From Burhinus oedicnemus (lineage: Eukaryota > Chordata > Aves > Charadriiformes > Burhinidae), in the NCBI GenBank assembly GCA_008921705.1, contig VFFE01009068.1, positions 1,766,084 through 1,830,083 of the forward strand: a stretch of DNA of 64,000 nt, given 5' to 3'. Below, piece after piece: positions 1 to 11,774 of this stretch. Position 1 is the first letter of the stretch. Each line of letters starts with the position of its first letter. The translations under genes and the position numbers were made by a program. The notes below the pieces were generated by a model. The model worked only from the letters and a program-made list of their open reading frames with translations. It was not told the DNA's origin and did not search any database.

Positions 1-522
1 AATGGAAGTGCCAAGACTGCTCCAGTGTGGGCTCCTCCCTCCATGAGACCACAGGTCCTGCCAGGAGCCTGCTTCAGCATGGGCTTCCCACAGGGTCACA
101 GCCTCCTTCGGGCATCCACCTGCTCTAGTGTGGGGTCTTCCACAGGCTGCAGGTGGATATCTTCTCCATCGTGGACCTCCATCGGCTGCAGACGGACAGC
201 CTGCCTCACCATGGTCTTCACCACAGGCTGCAGGGGAATCTCCACTCCAGCGCCTGGAGCACCTTCTCCCCCTCCTTCACTGACTGGTGTCTGTAGAATT
301 GTTTCTCTCACATATTCTCACTCCTTTCTGCCAGCTGCCATTCTATAGCATTTTTTTTCCCCCTTCTCAAATATGTTATCACAGAGGCACTACCGCTGTA
401 ACTGATTGGCTCAGCCTTGGCCAGGGGCTCTGTTGGACATAGGGGAAGCTTCTAGCCCTTCTCACAGAAGCCACCTCTGTAGCACCCCCACTACCAAAAC
501 CTTGCCACACAAAACCAATACA
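1..522 (-). mobile_element. Endogenous retrovirus LTR (family A), cut by window edge
   Basis: This is the 5' part of a solo LTR read on the minus strand. Its minus-strand 5' end is a TGTATTGG-type terminus at 522. It aligns throughout with the complete copy at 55683-56833: the same runs of GGAGCAG-containing units, the same ACATATTTAAG/AGAAGGGG block and the same CAAGGTTTTGGTAG start. The rest lies left of the window. At its right edge it directly abuts CR1 sequence that begins in mid-element. No coding capacity; the open frames here are chance products of a GC-richer LTR. Confidence 0.8.
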
Positions 523-1094
523 AAGAGTTTTGCTGGCAGGTTGAGGATGGTGATCCTTCCCCTCTACTCAGCACTAGTGAGGATGCACCTAGAGTACTGT
601 GTCCAGTTCTGGGCTCTTCAGTACAGGAGTGATGTGAACATACTGAAGACAGTCCAGCAAAGGGCCACTAAGATGATGTAGGGACTGGAGCATCTATCCT
701 ATGAGGAAAGGCTGAGACAGCTGGGACTGTTTAGGCTGCAGAAGAGAAAGCTCAGGGGCATCTGAACAATGCCTATAAATACCTGAAGGGAGGGTACAAA
801 GAGGACAGAGCCAGGATCTTTTCAGTGGTGCCCAGTGGCAGGACCAGAGGCAATGTGTACCATCTACAACAAAAGAAGTTCCCTCTGAACATCGGGAAAC
901 ACTTTCATATTGTGAAGGTGACCAGGCACTGGCACATATTTCCCAGGGAGGTTGTGGAGTCTCCGTCCTTGGAAATAGTCAAAAGCCATCTTGACATAAT
1001 CCTGGGCAACTGGCTCTAGGTGGTTCTGGGTTGGGGCAGTTTGGACCAGATGACTTCCAGAGGTGTCTTCCAATCTCAACACTTCTGTGATATG
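523..1094 (+). mobile_element. CR1 LINE, 3' part
   Basis: This is a CR1 copy in plus orientation covering the C-terminal end of ORF2 and the 3' UTR. Readable pieces include the [17 protein letters not shown] region and QQRATKM, then the EERL...LGLF-like stretch. It has in-frame stops and small indels, so it is dead. It ends near TTCTGTGATATGG, a decayed CR1 3' tail. The left boundary is not a natural 5' truncation but the LTR junction at 522/523, which suggests the LTR landed inside this CR1. Confidence 0.85.
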
Positions 1095-4000
1095 GTAAGA
1101 TGCTACTCAAGCAACCTGAAAAGACACAAATATTCCTTTCCTCTCTCTTATGCAGTAGTAGCAGGGTTAGAAACACTGGCAGATCTATTAGTAAATCATC
1201 TTGGTGAGTATCTTTTTTTTTTCATTGCAGAACACAAAAAAATTGTGGGGAAAAAAGAAATAATGTAATTACGTAACAGATTATAATCAAAAAACAGCTT
1301 TCAAAATCAGGTGTCTAAGAGAAATTGTACAGAAAATACAATCTTTATTGATGGGAAAACATTTTAAGTAATATCAAATAATCCAAAACAACAGGGAAGA
1401 CTAATATTACTAAACATATCCAGTCCCTGCATTGTTACACTTTGCACTTACTGTTTTCATCAAGGCTGCTCAGACAGCAGACTGAGATGCTTTCACAAGT
1501 TTTAAATTTTAGTATTAAGTGCACCACCTCTCCTGAGAGTCAGAAAATTTAAAGGGCATTTCCTTCACTTTCTCAACTTTTTGTCTAGGTTATTCAGTTG
1601 GACAACACAGAAGTACCTCATGGCACATCTGCTTATACCTCAAAGGAAAAACAAAAACAAAACAAAAAGATATATATAAATCACAAAATTCTGTCAGAAG
1701 TAAAGTTAAGCTGAGTGGACTTCTGAAGGTCTTAAGTTTATATATTGATTGGTACTGAAAGTAAGCAGCCAAGATATTCTGCAGGATTTTCAAACAATGA
1801 GAACAACTGCCCTGGAACAGGCCACGAACATCTGTCCTGAGATGCCAAGACTACAATTCACCAGGGACATCAAACTGATCAAACACTTCCAGAGATTTTT
1901 CTTAACCACCCATCTCTCACTGATCAGGCAGCTCTCTACCCAGTTTCTATGCAATAGCCTCCTCACTCAATAGATATATTAGCTGGCTTGTTGCTTCTTC
2001 ATTAGTCACACACACCTATACCTCCTCTTCAATGATTCGGAATGGCTTTGAATAAGACAATATGATCAGGCCAACAGCTTAACTCTAAATTTACAGACCT
2101 AGAACTACGGAAAATCATAATACTAGATAGTTTAATATTTGGAAGTACAATAAACATAAACTAAACCCTAAAAATTTTTAACATGCAAATGCCAATATTT
2201 ACATCTAGATAATGCACTCATTTGTATTAAATATCAGATAATCTTCAAATGTGTCATGAGCTGCATAAAAATGGAAAGAAACAGTGGTATTTCCCTTATT
2301 GATCTTATTTCTAACTATAAGTGACTGCTATTTTGCTCAAAATAGCTTGACTTGCTTAAAAACTTGTCAGGTATTCCAGATGCAGATAGCAAGACTGAGT
2401 TGATACATTTTGAAGATACATTCTGGTTATAGTCCTTAACTTTGAGAAAAGATGCTGTGATTTTGTAACCAATGACAAGCCAAGAGTTTCCATCCCTGCA
2501 GCAGACAAAAGGCTGCCATAGTGCTTCATAAAACATCCTCTAAGTTTGTTGTTTTCACATTTCATCCTTTTCCTTTAAGATTTGCAAAGTGAAAAACAAT
2601 TGAAAGTAGTATCTGACTTACATAATTTACTTGACATGTTCTTAATAGATACTACCATGTTCCTCCAGTTATCTTGTTAAACAAAGTCAGAGTGTCATCC
2701 TATACAGGCCTCCTTTCCCAAACACACTCCTTTGCCATTCAGGACACACTTAGGTAAATTCTACTCTGCCCAAGTACTACAAATTTCAAGAGCCCAAAGC
2801 TGTCACAAATATCAGAATTTATACTCACTCTTCATTTATTTCTTCACTCATGGGGCAACCAAGTAACTATGGCATTCACTGTGTAGCCTTTGATCACAGG
2901 ATAACAGAAACTACATACTGTGCAAAGAAAATACATCAAAAAGCACCAGTGTGCTATTTCCTCTAGCTCTTTGATCATTTTGATAGACTTCAGAATTAGA
3001 AAATAAGCGCCTGGAAAAAGTCATTACTAACTCCAAACACATTTAACTAACTTCATTAGTCAAATAATGATTGTTTAATGAAATACATTAGAAACATTAA
3101 CAGCAACAAACAAGAAAGAAAAATTCAAACAAATAAAATTATAAAAACTTGGAAAGACAAAAGCAAATTCATATTTGCTTGTTTGTTGGTTTTGGTATTT
3201 GGGTTTTAGGGGTTTTTTTTGTTTAATTTAAACCATGATTTAACACCTTTATCCTCTAAGAGTATTTCAATTCACTTTTTTCTGCTCATATTCAATTTAA
3301 TGAATAAAACATATTGCCTCACAGGAAATAACAAGAGTCAACACTACACTAAAACAGTAATTCTTAAGAATTTTTTTCATATAGACATTGTTCTTTACAA
3401 GTTTTATTCTATCTACTTCAAAGGGAAAGCCAAACAAAATAAAACAAATTCATGTACCTCCTTGTCTTCAAAGCCAATGCTGCAAGAATCCTACCCTGCA
3501 CATATGCTATCCAAAAACATGTCAGGTCCCAATATATAAGAACTTTGTAATTAATTCAATGCAAACCTTTGTTTAGTCTATTTTACCTGTACTTCAAGAC
3601 ACCAAATTATTTTATCAAAGACATATACACACATGAAAAAAATCAAAAAGATCTCACTGGAAATACGTGCCTTAAATGCAGATATATGCACTGCTGCAGT
3701 TTTTGAGAACAACGACTTATTTCTAGGCATGCTCACAGTCATCATCTTCATGCAATTCACTAAAACATTTTATCAAAAACTAGTTTGCTATTGCCTCTGC
3801 CTGCTTGAGTGTTCTGAGCTTTTTCTTTCTCACCTTCTCATTTATGACTGAGCTCAGAGAAGCAGATTGTACTTCATGGCGTAAATGTTGTCCAAATGTT
3901 TACAAAAGGCATTCAGTCTTGTGGTATTTTCATCACCGTAAGGTGGGGTTTTTTTTAATTTTCTAAATAGATTACTATTTGTTTCTGGGAGATAATGTAT

Positions 4001-4589
4001 AGTAATTACAGCAGCTGTAATTCAGCTACTTGGGAAGAAATGTTTTCGTATTTCAAAATTTGGTATTCAAACTAGTGCTTCCAAAGTTTAAACTGTTCAT
4101 TCAAGATTCACTGGAGCCATTCCATTGAAACACTGCATCTTTCATTTCATAGGCCACCACAGTGTTTGGACATCACGTAGAATTTATTTATGGTGTTTGG
4201 AGTCAAAACTTGAACAGATTGGAAGAGGGTAATCAAGACAAGATGCCAACCCAATCACGCACAAGAAGTAACCTACTGATGGAAGAAAGGAGAGAAAGCA
4301 GCAGAAGGAGCTAGTGCTCAATGTTTTTAAACAAGTGGCTCTACGGAACCAAGCCAAACTACCAACAACAGCACCCTGGTCGAAGCAGCAAGCTAGACAA
4401 CTCCATCCATCCCTGAACACACCTCTGCATCTCGCAAAACTTAATTTGGAGGAAATAAAGTTTTACAGAACAATCCTATTTTTCCTCAGCAAGCATAGCT
4501 CTGGACAGAATCCATTTCTCAAAACAAAATAAAACCATTAATTTTCTTTAAAAAATAAAAGAAATGTTTTGAGCCAGAAAGATCTGAGC
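1095..4589. other. Unassigned AT-rich sequence
   Basis: No repeat family or exon I can support. It contains several splice-like motifs (for example good acceptors on the minus strand near 2940 and 3011 and near 4290, and a plus-strand acceptor/donor pair around 1154-1203). None links in phase to a gene model, so they are left unannotated. Poly-T and poly-A runs occur near 1208 and 3210. Confidence 0.4.
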
Positions 4590-6535
4590 ATGGTCTCCAG
4601 CATCAACTGAAGCAATTACCCCTGCCACATCAGAGGTCGTGACTCAGAGATCCAGGAGGAGGGTGCAGTTCCTTAGGTCTCAGGCAGGAGGGAATGCCTG
4701 GGACCACTCGCTGAGGCTAGGGCAGCGGGAAGTGATATAATTTCCTAGAGGATATGTGCCCTGGTTGAGGAACTGTGTTATCAAGTCATGGATTTGTACG
4801 AGTCAAACAGATTGTACAACATCAGAGCAAATTAAGACACATCTTCTCCAAGACCTCACAGACACAAGAGTCTGAGCCACCAAATGCACAGAAGGAAGGA
4901 GGAGACAGATTCTGTGCTTTTTGGAATGGCACATGGAGATTCCCAAAATGTGGAAGACTGGAATTCTGTCACTTCTGACAAGAAGAAGGTGTTCTTCCTT
5001 CATCCAGAGATCTGCAACTGCAGAACAGGTTCAGTGCCCTGGTAGCAGATTTGTAGAATATAATTCTGGTGAAATATCAAAATCAGATGAGCCTGAATAT
5101 TCTGCAGGCTTAATAATCAGGATCGAGCCCAATACCAAGAAAAGCATAGTTTGCCTATGCAGTATGTGGTCGTGCTGTAATAACTTGTATGTTCTGGATG
5201 TAAGTACAAGAGCCCACTGTTTTGGAAGTGATGGTAGCTTGGATTTCAGGCAAACCACAAGACATGTTCACTGTTGGTATTTTCCAAGTAGCACCACGAA
5301 GTTACAGGTGCTCACTGCACAATACTCCCTTCCTGTGGATGACAGCAGACCTACTGACCTGCTGCAGAGGGAAGCCTTGGATTCAAGATGCTGCAGAGAG
5401 ACTGATGAGGCTTGTCCTCAGACTATTAACTTTCGTGCTTCATCCATGTATGCATCAACGATACTGCAGGGTGGACACTAGGCATGTGACTACTTGGCTC
5501 CAAGGGTGAGGATCAAGGGTCCAAGGTGGTGTCTCTTCAATCCTGCCAGTGCAGAGAAAAGGTCTCTGAGAGAGCAGATAGATCCTGTGGATCCACACAA
5601 CTGGTGGTGACAACAGACATTCAGCTTTTGCAACCAGTGGACTCTCCTTCAGGACAGATGCTACTAGGCAGAAAGAGGATCCACCTCACAAAATAGGGCA
5701 AGAGCATCTCTAACAACAGGCTGACAGACCTAGTGAGGAGAATGAATAGAGCTCTAGAGTAGGAGTGATAAAGGAGGGAAGTTACAACCCAAAGTCAAGT
5801 GAGAAAGTGATGGACTGTGTTGGAAAGCAAAGGGTGCAAGGTGATAGGCATGAGAGAGACTTTGAGCAAAATAAAACAGTGGAAGGCTACCCAGCTTATG
5901 GGTCTATACCCAAGTGCATAAAGCCTGGGAAAAAAGCAGGAGGAGCTAGAGCTTGGCATGTGGTCAGAGAAATGCAAAATTTTTGGAATAACTGAGATAT
6001 GGCTGGCATGATTGGAGTGCTGTGATAGACAGATATAAGCTCTTCGGGAAAGACAAGAAGGAGAAAGGAAGGGTTTACCCTTTGCAGAAAGGGGCAGCTC
6101 AAATTTATAAGGGTCCTCTATGGGACAGATGGAGATGCTGGCTGAGATGCTGTAGGTTAGGATCCAGGGAGAGGCCAGGAAGGGTGACAGTGTGGTGGAA
6201 ATGTGTTGCATCCACACAATCAGGGTGACAAAGTCAACAGACTCTTCTTTAAACAATTGGGGAAAGTGCAGGGATGAAAGACCTTGGTTTGTATGGGGAA
6301 CTTCAAGCTCCCTAACATCTGCTAGAAGGGCAGCGTGGCAGGATGCAAGCAGTCAAGGGGTTTTCTGGACGGTGTCAGACATAACTCTTCGATGCAGGTA
6401 CTGGACAAGCCAACTAGGCATGTTGTACAGCTGGATCTACTGCTCTCTAGGAATAACATGTTGGGGATGTGATAATCAGCAGAAGTCTTGGCTGCAGTAG
6501 CCAAGGAGTTCAAGATTTGAGTTTAAGATCCTAAA
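4590..6535 (+). mobile_element. CR1 LINE, 5' part (ORF1 region and endonuclease), 3' half missing
   Basis: From about 6005 the sequence reads as a decayed CR1 endonuclease. Fragments like DRYKLFGKD, FFKQLGKV, LVCMGNFKLPNIC, KQSRGFLDGV and DKPTRHVVQLDLLL correspond to the YKLFRKD, FYxQLxxV, LVLVGDFNxPDIC, KQSRRFLE and EPTRxxxLLDLL blocks of other CR1 copies, such as the one at 49162-51606. Upstream (about 4590-6000) is GC-richer sequence consistent with the CR1 5' UTR and ORF1, including a 186-codon frame at 4921-5481. The element stops near 6535 in the endonuclease and lacks the reverse transcriptase and 3' tail. This is the opposite of the usual CR1 5' truncation. Confidence 0.65.
4921..5481 (+). 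pseudogene. Possible CR1 ORF1 remnant
   Basis: This 186-codon frame lies between the inferred CR1 5' UTR and the endonuclease region, where ORF1 is expected. It is Cys/Ser/Thr-rich, with a CLCSMWSCCNNLYVLD stretch. I cannot align it to an ORF1 domain from the sequence alone, and the call rests on position within the element. It is unlikely to be a host gene. Confidence 0.35.
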
Positions 6536-6676
6536 TATCTATCTTTATATGCTTGTACACACAGAACAGGTATAATACATTTGGATCTACCTGTGTTTTA
6601 TACAATTATACGGATGCACATGCATTTAGTGTCTACCCAAATAGAAAATGGGGCAGGGGGGTTGCCCCTCAAGTAA

Positions 6677-6682
6677 TTTATT
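6677..6682 (-). promoter_or_regulatory. Candidate polyadenylation signal of the minus-strand gene
   Basis: AATAAA on the minus strand about 540 nt beyond the stop codon at 7218. It is the only canonical hexamer I found before the CR1 fragment, and it is not otherwise proven. Confidence 0.25.
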
Positions 6683-7217
6683 AAAAAATTCAACATGTTG
6701 TCAATTCACTGTCATTTGCCTATCAGGCCAATATGCAACATGACTGTGCTGTGTGGGGAACCTCACATTGACAAAGGAGAACAAATACACACAAGACAAC
6801 TCTAAGTCTTAGTATGAAGACTTACTAAGAGCATGTGATTTCTGTTGTTTGCTTCACTTACTTGCAAAATGGTATTGCTGTTACACTGTGATTTTTGGCA
6901 GTTAAAGGACTCAGAGAGATTGATAAAAGTAAATTAAAAAATGGCAGATGACCTGGAGATGAAAGGTATAAATGCAAAAGGGAATGTGCCAAAAGGAATA
7001 AATTAAAATGTTAATTTAAAATTCAGGATAGTACTGAATACATTAAAAACAAACAAAAAATGCCAAAATAAAAAAAAAAAGCACAATCAAAGAAAACCTA
7101 TCTAAAAAACCCCTTAAATTTGGGAATCTGTGAAGGAGTAAAATATGATAGAAGAAATTGTGAGAAAACAAACAAATCTAAACCAAAGATTTTATGAGCT
7201 AACAGTATAGAAATCAC

Positions 7218-7277
7218 TCAGTGTGCCCAAAAGAGGACATTTTCTTGAAGCAGAACAAGTTGTACAATCTGTGCATA
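7218..7277 (-). CDS. Unrecognised minus-strand gene, terminal exon
   Basis: 19 codons and a TGA (YAQIVQLVLLQENVLFWAH, stop at 7220-7218). It follows one of the best acceptors in the window (GTTTCTGTTTCTTCCCTTAG). It enters in phase 0 as exon 9 requires. The C-terminus is an amphipathic, hydrophobic helix-like stretch. The 3' UTR would run left; the nearest clear minus-strand AATAAA is at 6682-6677. Confidence 0.6.
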   Translation of the reverse strand, partial: YAQIVQLVLLQENVLFWAH

Positions 7278-7409
7278 CTAAGGGAAGAAACAGAAACCCA
7301 GTTAGCTGGAAAATCATTAAAGAGCTCAAGTAATAGAGTGAGCACAAAATATTCCATGGGAAGAAGCTGAAGCTAGTAATGGTTGGTAAGGACAAATAAT
7401 ATAATTTAC

Positions 7410-7533
7410 CCACAGGGAATAAATGTTCTTTGCCATCATCTGTCCCCTGATGTCACCAAGATTGTTATTGCGTTTAAGCTGCATGTGATCTGGTAATGCA
7501 AAAATCACCAGTTTACTCCGACAAACCATCCAA
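7410..7533 (-). CDS. Unrecognised minus-strand gene, exon 9
   Basis: 124 nt, 41 codons, starting WMVCRSKLVIFALPDHMQLK and ending QMMAKNIYSLW. The acceptor is CAACTGTTTCTTCTATGATTTTAG (shown from its last bases, TGATTTTAG) and the donor is TGG|GTAAAT. Only phase 2 entry is open, matching the phase 2 exit of exon 8. The following intron is only 132 nt. Confidence 0.6.
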
Positions 7534-7840
7534 CTAAAATCATAGAAGAAACAGTTGCAAGATCTGTCATCTTAAAAACTTCAAGACTAAAAAAAACCCA
7601 ACAAAAGTGCATTAAACACATTGGCATAAAACAATGCCAAAAGAAGAGATGCCTACAAGGCATCTGAATAAAAATGAACCAGTGCCAGAAAGGCCAAATA
7701 TCTCCTGCTTAGAGTACTTAAATTAAAAGAAGTTTAAAACCTATCTTCCAAAGAGTCAGAAATGAACTTGAATCCAGTGCCTCATATCCAGTAGGCATTC
7801 TGTCAGTCAAGGTTACACATTGGTCTTTCTCGCTCATTAC

Positions 7841-7898
7841 CTGGTAACCTGGAAACATGGTAGTTCCAACAAATTTATATGTATATCGGAAAAGAGGA
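7841..7898 (-). CDS. Unrecognised minus-strand gene, exon 8
   Basis: 58 nt encoding VLFSDIHINLLELPCFQVT with split codons at both ends. The acceptor is TTCGTGTTTTTACAG and the donor is CAG|GTAATGAG. Two frames are open; phase 1 in, 2 out is the one that joins both neighbours exactly, an independent check on the model. Confidence 0.55.
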
Positions 7899-8062
7899 CT
7901 GTAAAAACACGAATGCATTTACAAATTTCCTTAAGGTCTTGCAAATCACAACTGTTAAATCAGCCAGAGATTTTCATGTTTATCTGTACCAAAGGAATTG
8001 TTGAATGGAAGTTTTTAATACAATGAAGTTATTTGGAAGTTTTAACAGAGATTAGAATTCAC

Positions 8063-8138
8063 CTTTTTTTTCACTTGCCCCTAAAGAATGGGTTTTACTT
8101 GTTCTAGACATTGCCAACAGTTTTGCATCCAAGAATTG
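8063..8138 (-). CDS. Unrecognised minus-strand gene, exon 7
   Basis: 76 nt: 25 codons (QFLDAKLLAMSRTSKTHSLG...) plus one base. The acceptor is a strong pyrimidine tract, TTGGCCTTTTAATTCTAG, and the donor is AAAG|GTGAAT after a run of eight A. Phase 0 in, 1 out. It encodes a basic, Ser/Thr-rich stretch, probably a linker. Confidence 0.55.
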
Positions 8139-8321
8139 CTAGAATTAAAAGGCCAAAGAAGACAGAAAAAAAGTCATCGTTCACATAAATATTTTGAATA
8201 GCCAATGGTCGGTACAGCAACACTGAAAATAAATCACCTTAAGAAATTAGTTTAGGGGATTTCTTCTTGGGTTTTTTTGAGACTGAAGAGTGAGGGAAAG
8301 ATTGTAAGTCTCAGATCTTCT

Positions 8322-8363
8322 TGGTACATGAAAAATACTAAATGGTACGTGAAAAGTACTGAA
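8322..8363 (+). repeat. Two-copy 21-bp tandem duplication
   Basis: TGGTACATGAAAAATACTAA followed by TGGTACGTGAAAAGTACTGA: adjacent 21-bp units (8322-8342 and 8343-8363) with three differences. It lies in an intron. Confidence 0.8.
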
Positions 8364-9757
8364 GTTAAGAGTAGCTTCTTAAATCAGAAATCTACCTAAG
8401 AAATTATCTTAAAAACACAGCTTAGTATGAGTTCACCATTCTACTCATATTGACTAAGTCAACTGAGTTTCACCAACAGTAATATACCAACTTTATACTT
8501 TTCCCACTTCTGTCTCACAGCAGGTTTGAGAAATCACTGAAATAATTATATACATATAACCTTAGCTGGTGTCAAATTTTCTTCTGAGTACAAGGCATTG
8601 TATTCCCTATACTGTATTCACCACACAACTACATGTTCAAGTACAAAATACCATTTCCTTTGGTTCCTGGTTTGTTTTCAAAATACCCTTATGAAGGTGT
8701 CAACTGGCATTCCTAGGTTCAGTGTTTGTCTTCTCAGCAATAGAGAAACCTGCTGCCATGGATGTCTATTGCCTTACGGCAGCGATATGGGTGACCTATG
8801 AGTTTTGGTATTTCTTCACTAAGTAACTTTGATGTGGGGTAATGCAGAAACCAGACTTATACAATGAAATTCTAAAGTGTGAACATTGAATCACGTAATA
8901 GTCTGTAGAGGCAAGCTAGTATTCCACACTGTTCTTTTTTGTGACTCCCCTAGAAAGATCTTCTGTAATATAACCAAGTTAAACTTCAATTTCATTTTAA
9001 TATCAGCTCCTACAACATTTGTCACCAAATGTAGTACTTATTGATATTTAGGGCTTAGAAAAGTAAAGAAAAGATGACTGTATTTTCCTGAAGGCCTTTT
9101 TTCTTCACGAATTACTTTTATTCAATAACTTGTAACAGGGGAAAAAACCCTCAACTTCTATTTTAACCAATAAAAAAAATGCTTCAGAACTTTAAGTTAT
9201 AGAGTTTGTGCACTGAACTGCATGGCTATAACAAAGCCTTGGACCCATAGATTAGGCATTTTGTGGCACCATGACTCTGAGTGTGTGTCACATCTATTTA
9301 ACAATATACTATTACAGATTAATAACAACATCTTATAAAACGCATTCTTTTTGGTCAATTGCATGGCTTACTCTCTCTACCATAGAACTCACAAGACTGG
9401 TCCTAAGTCACCCCAGACACAGAGAGAACAGCTTGGTGAATGAAAGTGGGGGGTGGGGAAAGAGAAGAGAAAAAGGATGAGGAAGGGGAAGAAAAAAAAG
9501 GAGGGAGGATGATGAAGAAATAAAGCTATGCTTATTTGTGGTCTTCATTCTTATATTTTACCTTGCAGCCTTTTAATTTTTTCAATTTATGAAAAATAGG
9601 TAGGTTAGATGGATTTGTTTCCTACAACACATATTAAATAATCTAGTGTGAGCCTCAATTTTTTTTTTGGCACAACATGCTGGTTTCAGTGAAATTTTCA
9701 TAATGTAAATCCAAGAGACACAAAGCCAGAAAAATACTTCAGCAATCAGCCACTCAC

Positions 9758-9895
9758 CAGGTACGCAGGGTATTCACACAGCTGACAGAGCTGGTTTTTC
9801 ATGTCTCTAGTTAAAATCAGAGCAGGACAGGTTCTGGTGTCAATGAATAATTTTAAACTAACAAAGTCTCCGTAATCCCACACTACCTTTCCTCC
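9758..9895 (-). CDS. Unrecognised minus-strand gene, exon 6
   Basis: 138 nt, exactly 46 codons, starting GGKVVWDYGDFVSLKLFID and ending QLCQLCEYPAYL. The acceptor is TTCATGTTTTCCAG and the donor is CTG|GTGAGT, close to consensus. It contains two CpGs, uncommon in the surrounding AT-rich DNA. Phase 0/0. This is the best single exon in the model and the reason I looked for the others. Confidence 0.65.
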
Positions 9896-11720
9896 CTGGA
9901 AAACATGAAAAGTTGAATCATTCCAATGGTTTGCAAAATATCTGGAAATTCACAAAAGTTCCGTAAAATGGAAAAACATTTTCCATCTTAAGACATTTCT
10001 ATTCATCAAGACTACCTCAATCAAATATGCCAAAAAGATGCAAATGAACTCGGAAAGTAAAGCCATAGATTTATCACAAATTCCCTTTGCTGTCATGTCC
10101 ACTGATACTCACTACGTCTTTCCTAAGGAATAATTTACCAATCACAACCAAATTTGAAAAAAGCTATAAACAAAACAACACCTTCACTTTCAGCAGTCTG
10201 AGGGCTTTGAGTTGTGTAAATGATAGCACCATTTAACTTCATTTTACAGAGTAACAGCAGATTGAGAGTATTGTAATGCAAACCTGGAAAATTCTACACT
10301 ATCAAATTTTTCTTTCTTATGAAATGCTTCATCTTCCCTGCCATGCTTAATATGTGGGGTGTTGCGAATATGAAACCTTTCCCAATCATCACTGGAAACC
10401 CTGGCTCATCTGCTTTTTTTAGTGATAAATAATGAGCTGGTTTGCATGATTAATACAGGAAGAAGACTTTGTACAAGCTGCATAGTTTAATTGAAGCATA
10501 AATCATGCAGCTGGTTATAACTTAGAACTATTATAATAATAAATGATTATATTTTCCCTACTTGCTTTGCATGCTTAATATAAAACTAAATTAATGCTCA
10601 TCTGGTAGCCACTACATACCGGTGGTTGTAATCTGCTGCCAAGAAGCTATTAATCTAGCTGCCAGGTGGTTCAGAAAGTTGAAGTACCCATGCTTTTTAG
10701 AAATAATTAATAGTGAAAAGCCACAAAGAATCTCCTGTTCAGTGAATAATTTTAAGTATGTGGTTAATTCTAAACATAAAGGTAGTCCTACCATTTCAGA
10801 AAAGGACCTGGGTACACAATTCTCTTCCTCCCTCCATATGCTTAGAATTGTCATTTAATGATTTGGCAACAAAATCACTTGGTTTCAATATTCAGTTTTT
10901 GGAATCAGCTATATTCAATTCCAATTTGTCTTCTTGATCCAGCAACTACCACAAGGAAAGTATGCTTCAAAATAGGCCATACTTTCTAACACACGCTTAT
11001 GGTGGTTCTTTTCAACAATTGTGTACTTTGGGACCTGTTAAAGGAGGAAGGTTGCTGAAGTTTTCCCATAGTTTGAAGCTCCAGATGAGTGCCCAGTTGC
11101 TTTGGAACTTTTCTTCTAAATGCAGACATCACATACAGAGGAGAAATTTCTACATTTACAGAATGACAACAGCTTCCTTTCTGCCACAGATGAGCCAATA
11201 CATTTAAAAACGAAAAAAAAAAGAAAACCAGGATTTTTGATAGCCCTGTTCTGCACTTTATAACATCAATAATATCATATACCATGAGATACTTTATTAG
11301 TCTGTGAGGTGTTCTGGTAGTACTAAACTGTGGATGAAATTCAAACTTAAAGTCAGCTAGGGTATTCCATATCTATTTTAATTTAAAACTAGCCCCAAAT
11401 CTCAATGAGTTGTTTCCCCCATTACTGTTAGCAAAGCCTGCCCTAGCACTAAGAACCTCAGCAGCTTCCACCAGTATAAACATTGATGGGTCATCAATTG
11501 TAAAAGCTAAGTTCAACCAAACTATAGACTTTTTCAGAGAACAGTATACAGCTATTAAACAAAGGCATATTTGTCATCTGTATTGATAGAGAGAAATCAG
11601 GTGGATTTTATTTTGTTCTCCCTAACCACCAAATATGCATATGTTTGAGAGAACAATACTGGAGGATTTGTGTTAACACAAAAAGAACTACACTATAAAA
11701 TACTACAGGAGAGCGACTAC

Positions 11721-11774
11721 CTGTGAACAATCTTCTGTATGCAAAAGAGCTTCCAGAACCATGCAAAAATGTTC
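11721..11774 (-). CDS. Unrecognised minus-strand gene, exon 5
   Basis: 54 nt, 18 codons (EHFCMVLEALLHTEDCSQ). The acceptor is AAAGTTTTTCTAAG and the donor is CAG|GTAGTC. Phase 0 at both ends, so it fits between exons 4 and 6 and could be skipped without a frameshift. Confidence 0.55.

Noticed and set aside
1155..1203. Plus-strand exon (VAGLETLADLLVNHL) with strong acceptor and donor
   Set aside because: Two frames open, no partner exon, located right after a CR1 tail; unsupported.
2820..3012. Minus-strand terminal exon with good acceptors at about 3011 and 2940
   Set aside because: Several conflicting frames, and the minus gene already ends in phase at 7218; no donor from that gene reaches it.
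4184..4294. Minus-strand acceptor with a very long pyrimidine tract and AATAAA soon after
   Set aside because: The in-phase reading stops at once, and no upstream exon of the other phase was found; kept only as a possible alternative 3' end.
6862..6885. 24-nt minus-strand exon (CNSNTILQ) with donor GTAAGTG
   Set aside because: It lies after the better-supported stop exon; short enough to occur by chance.
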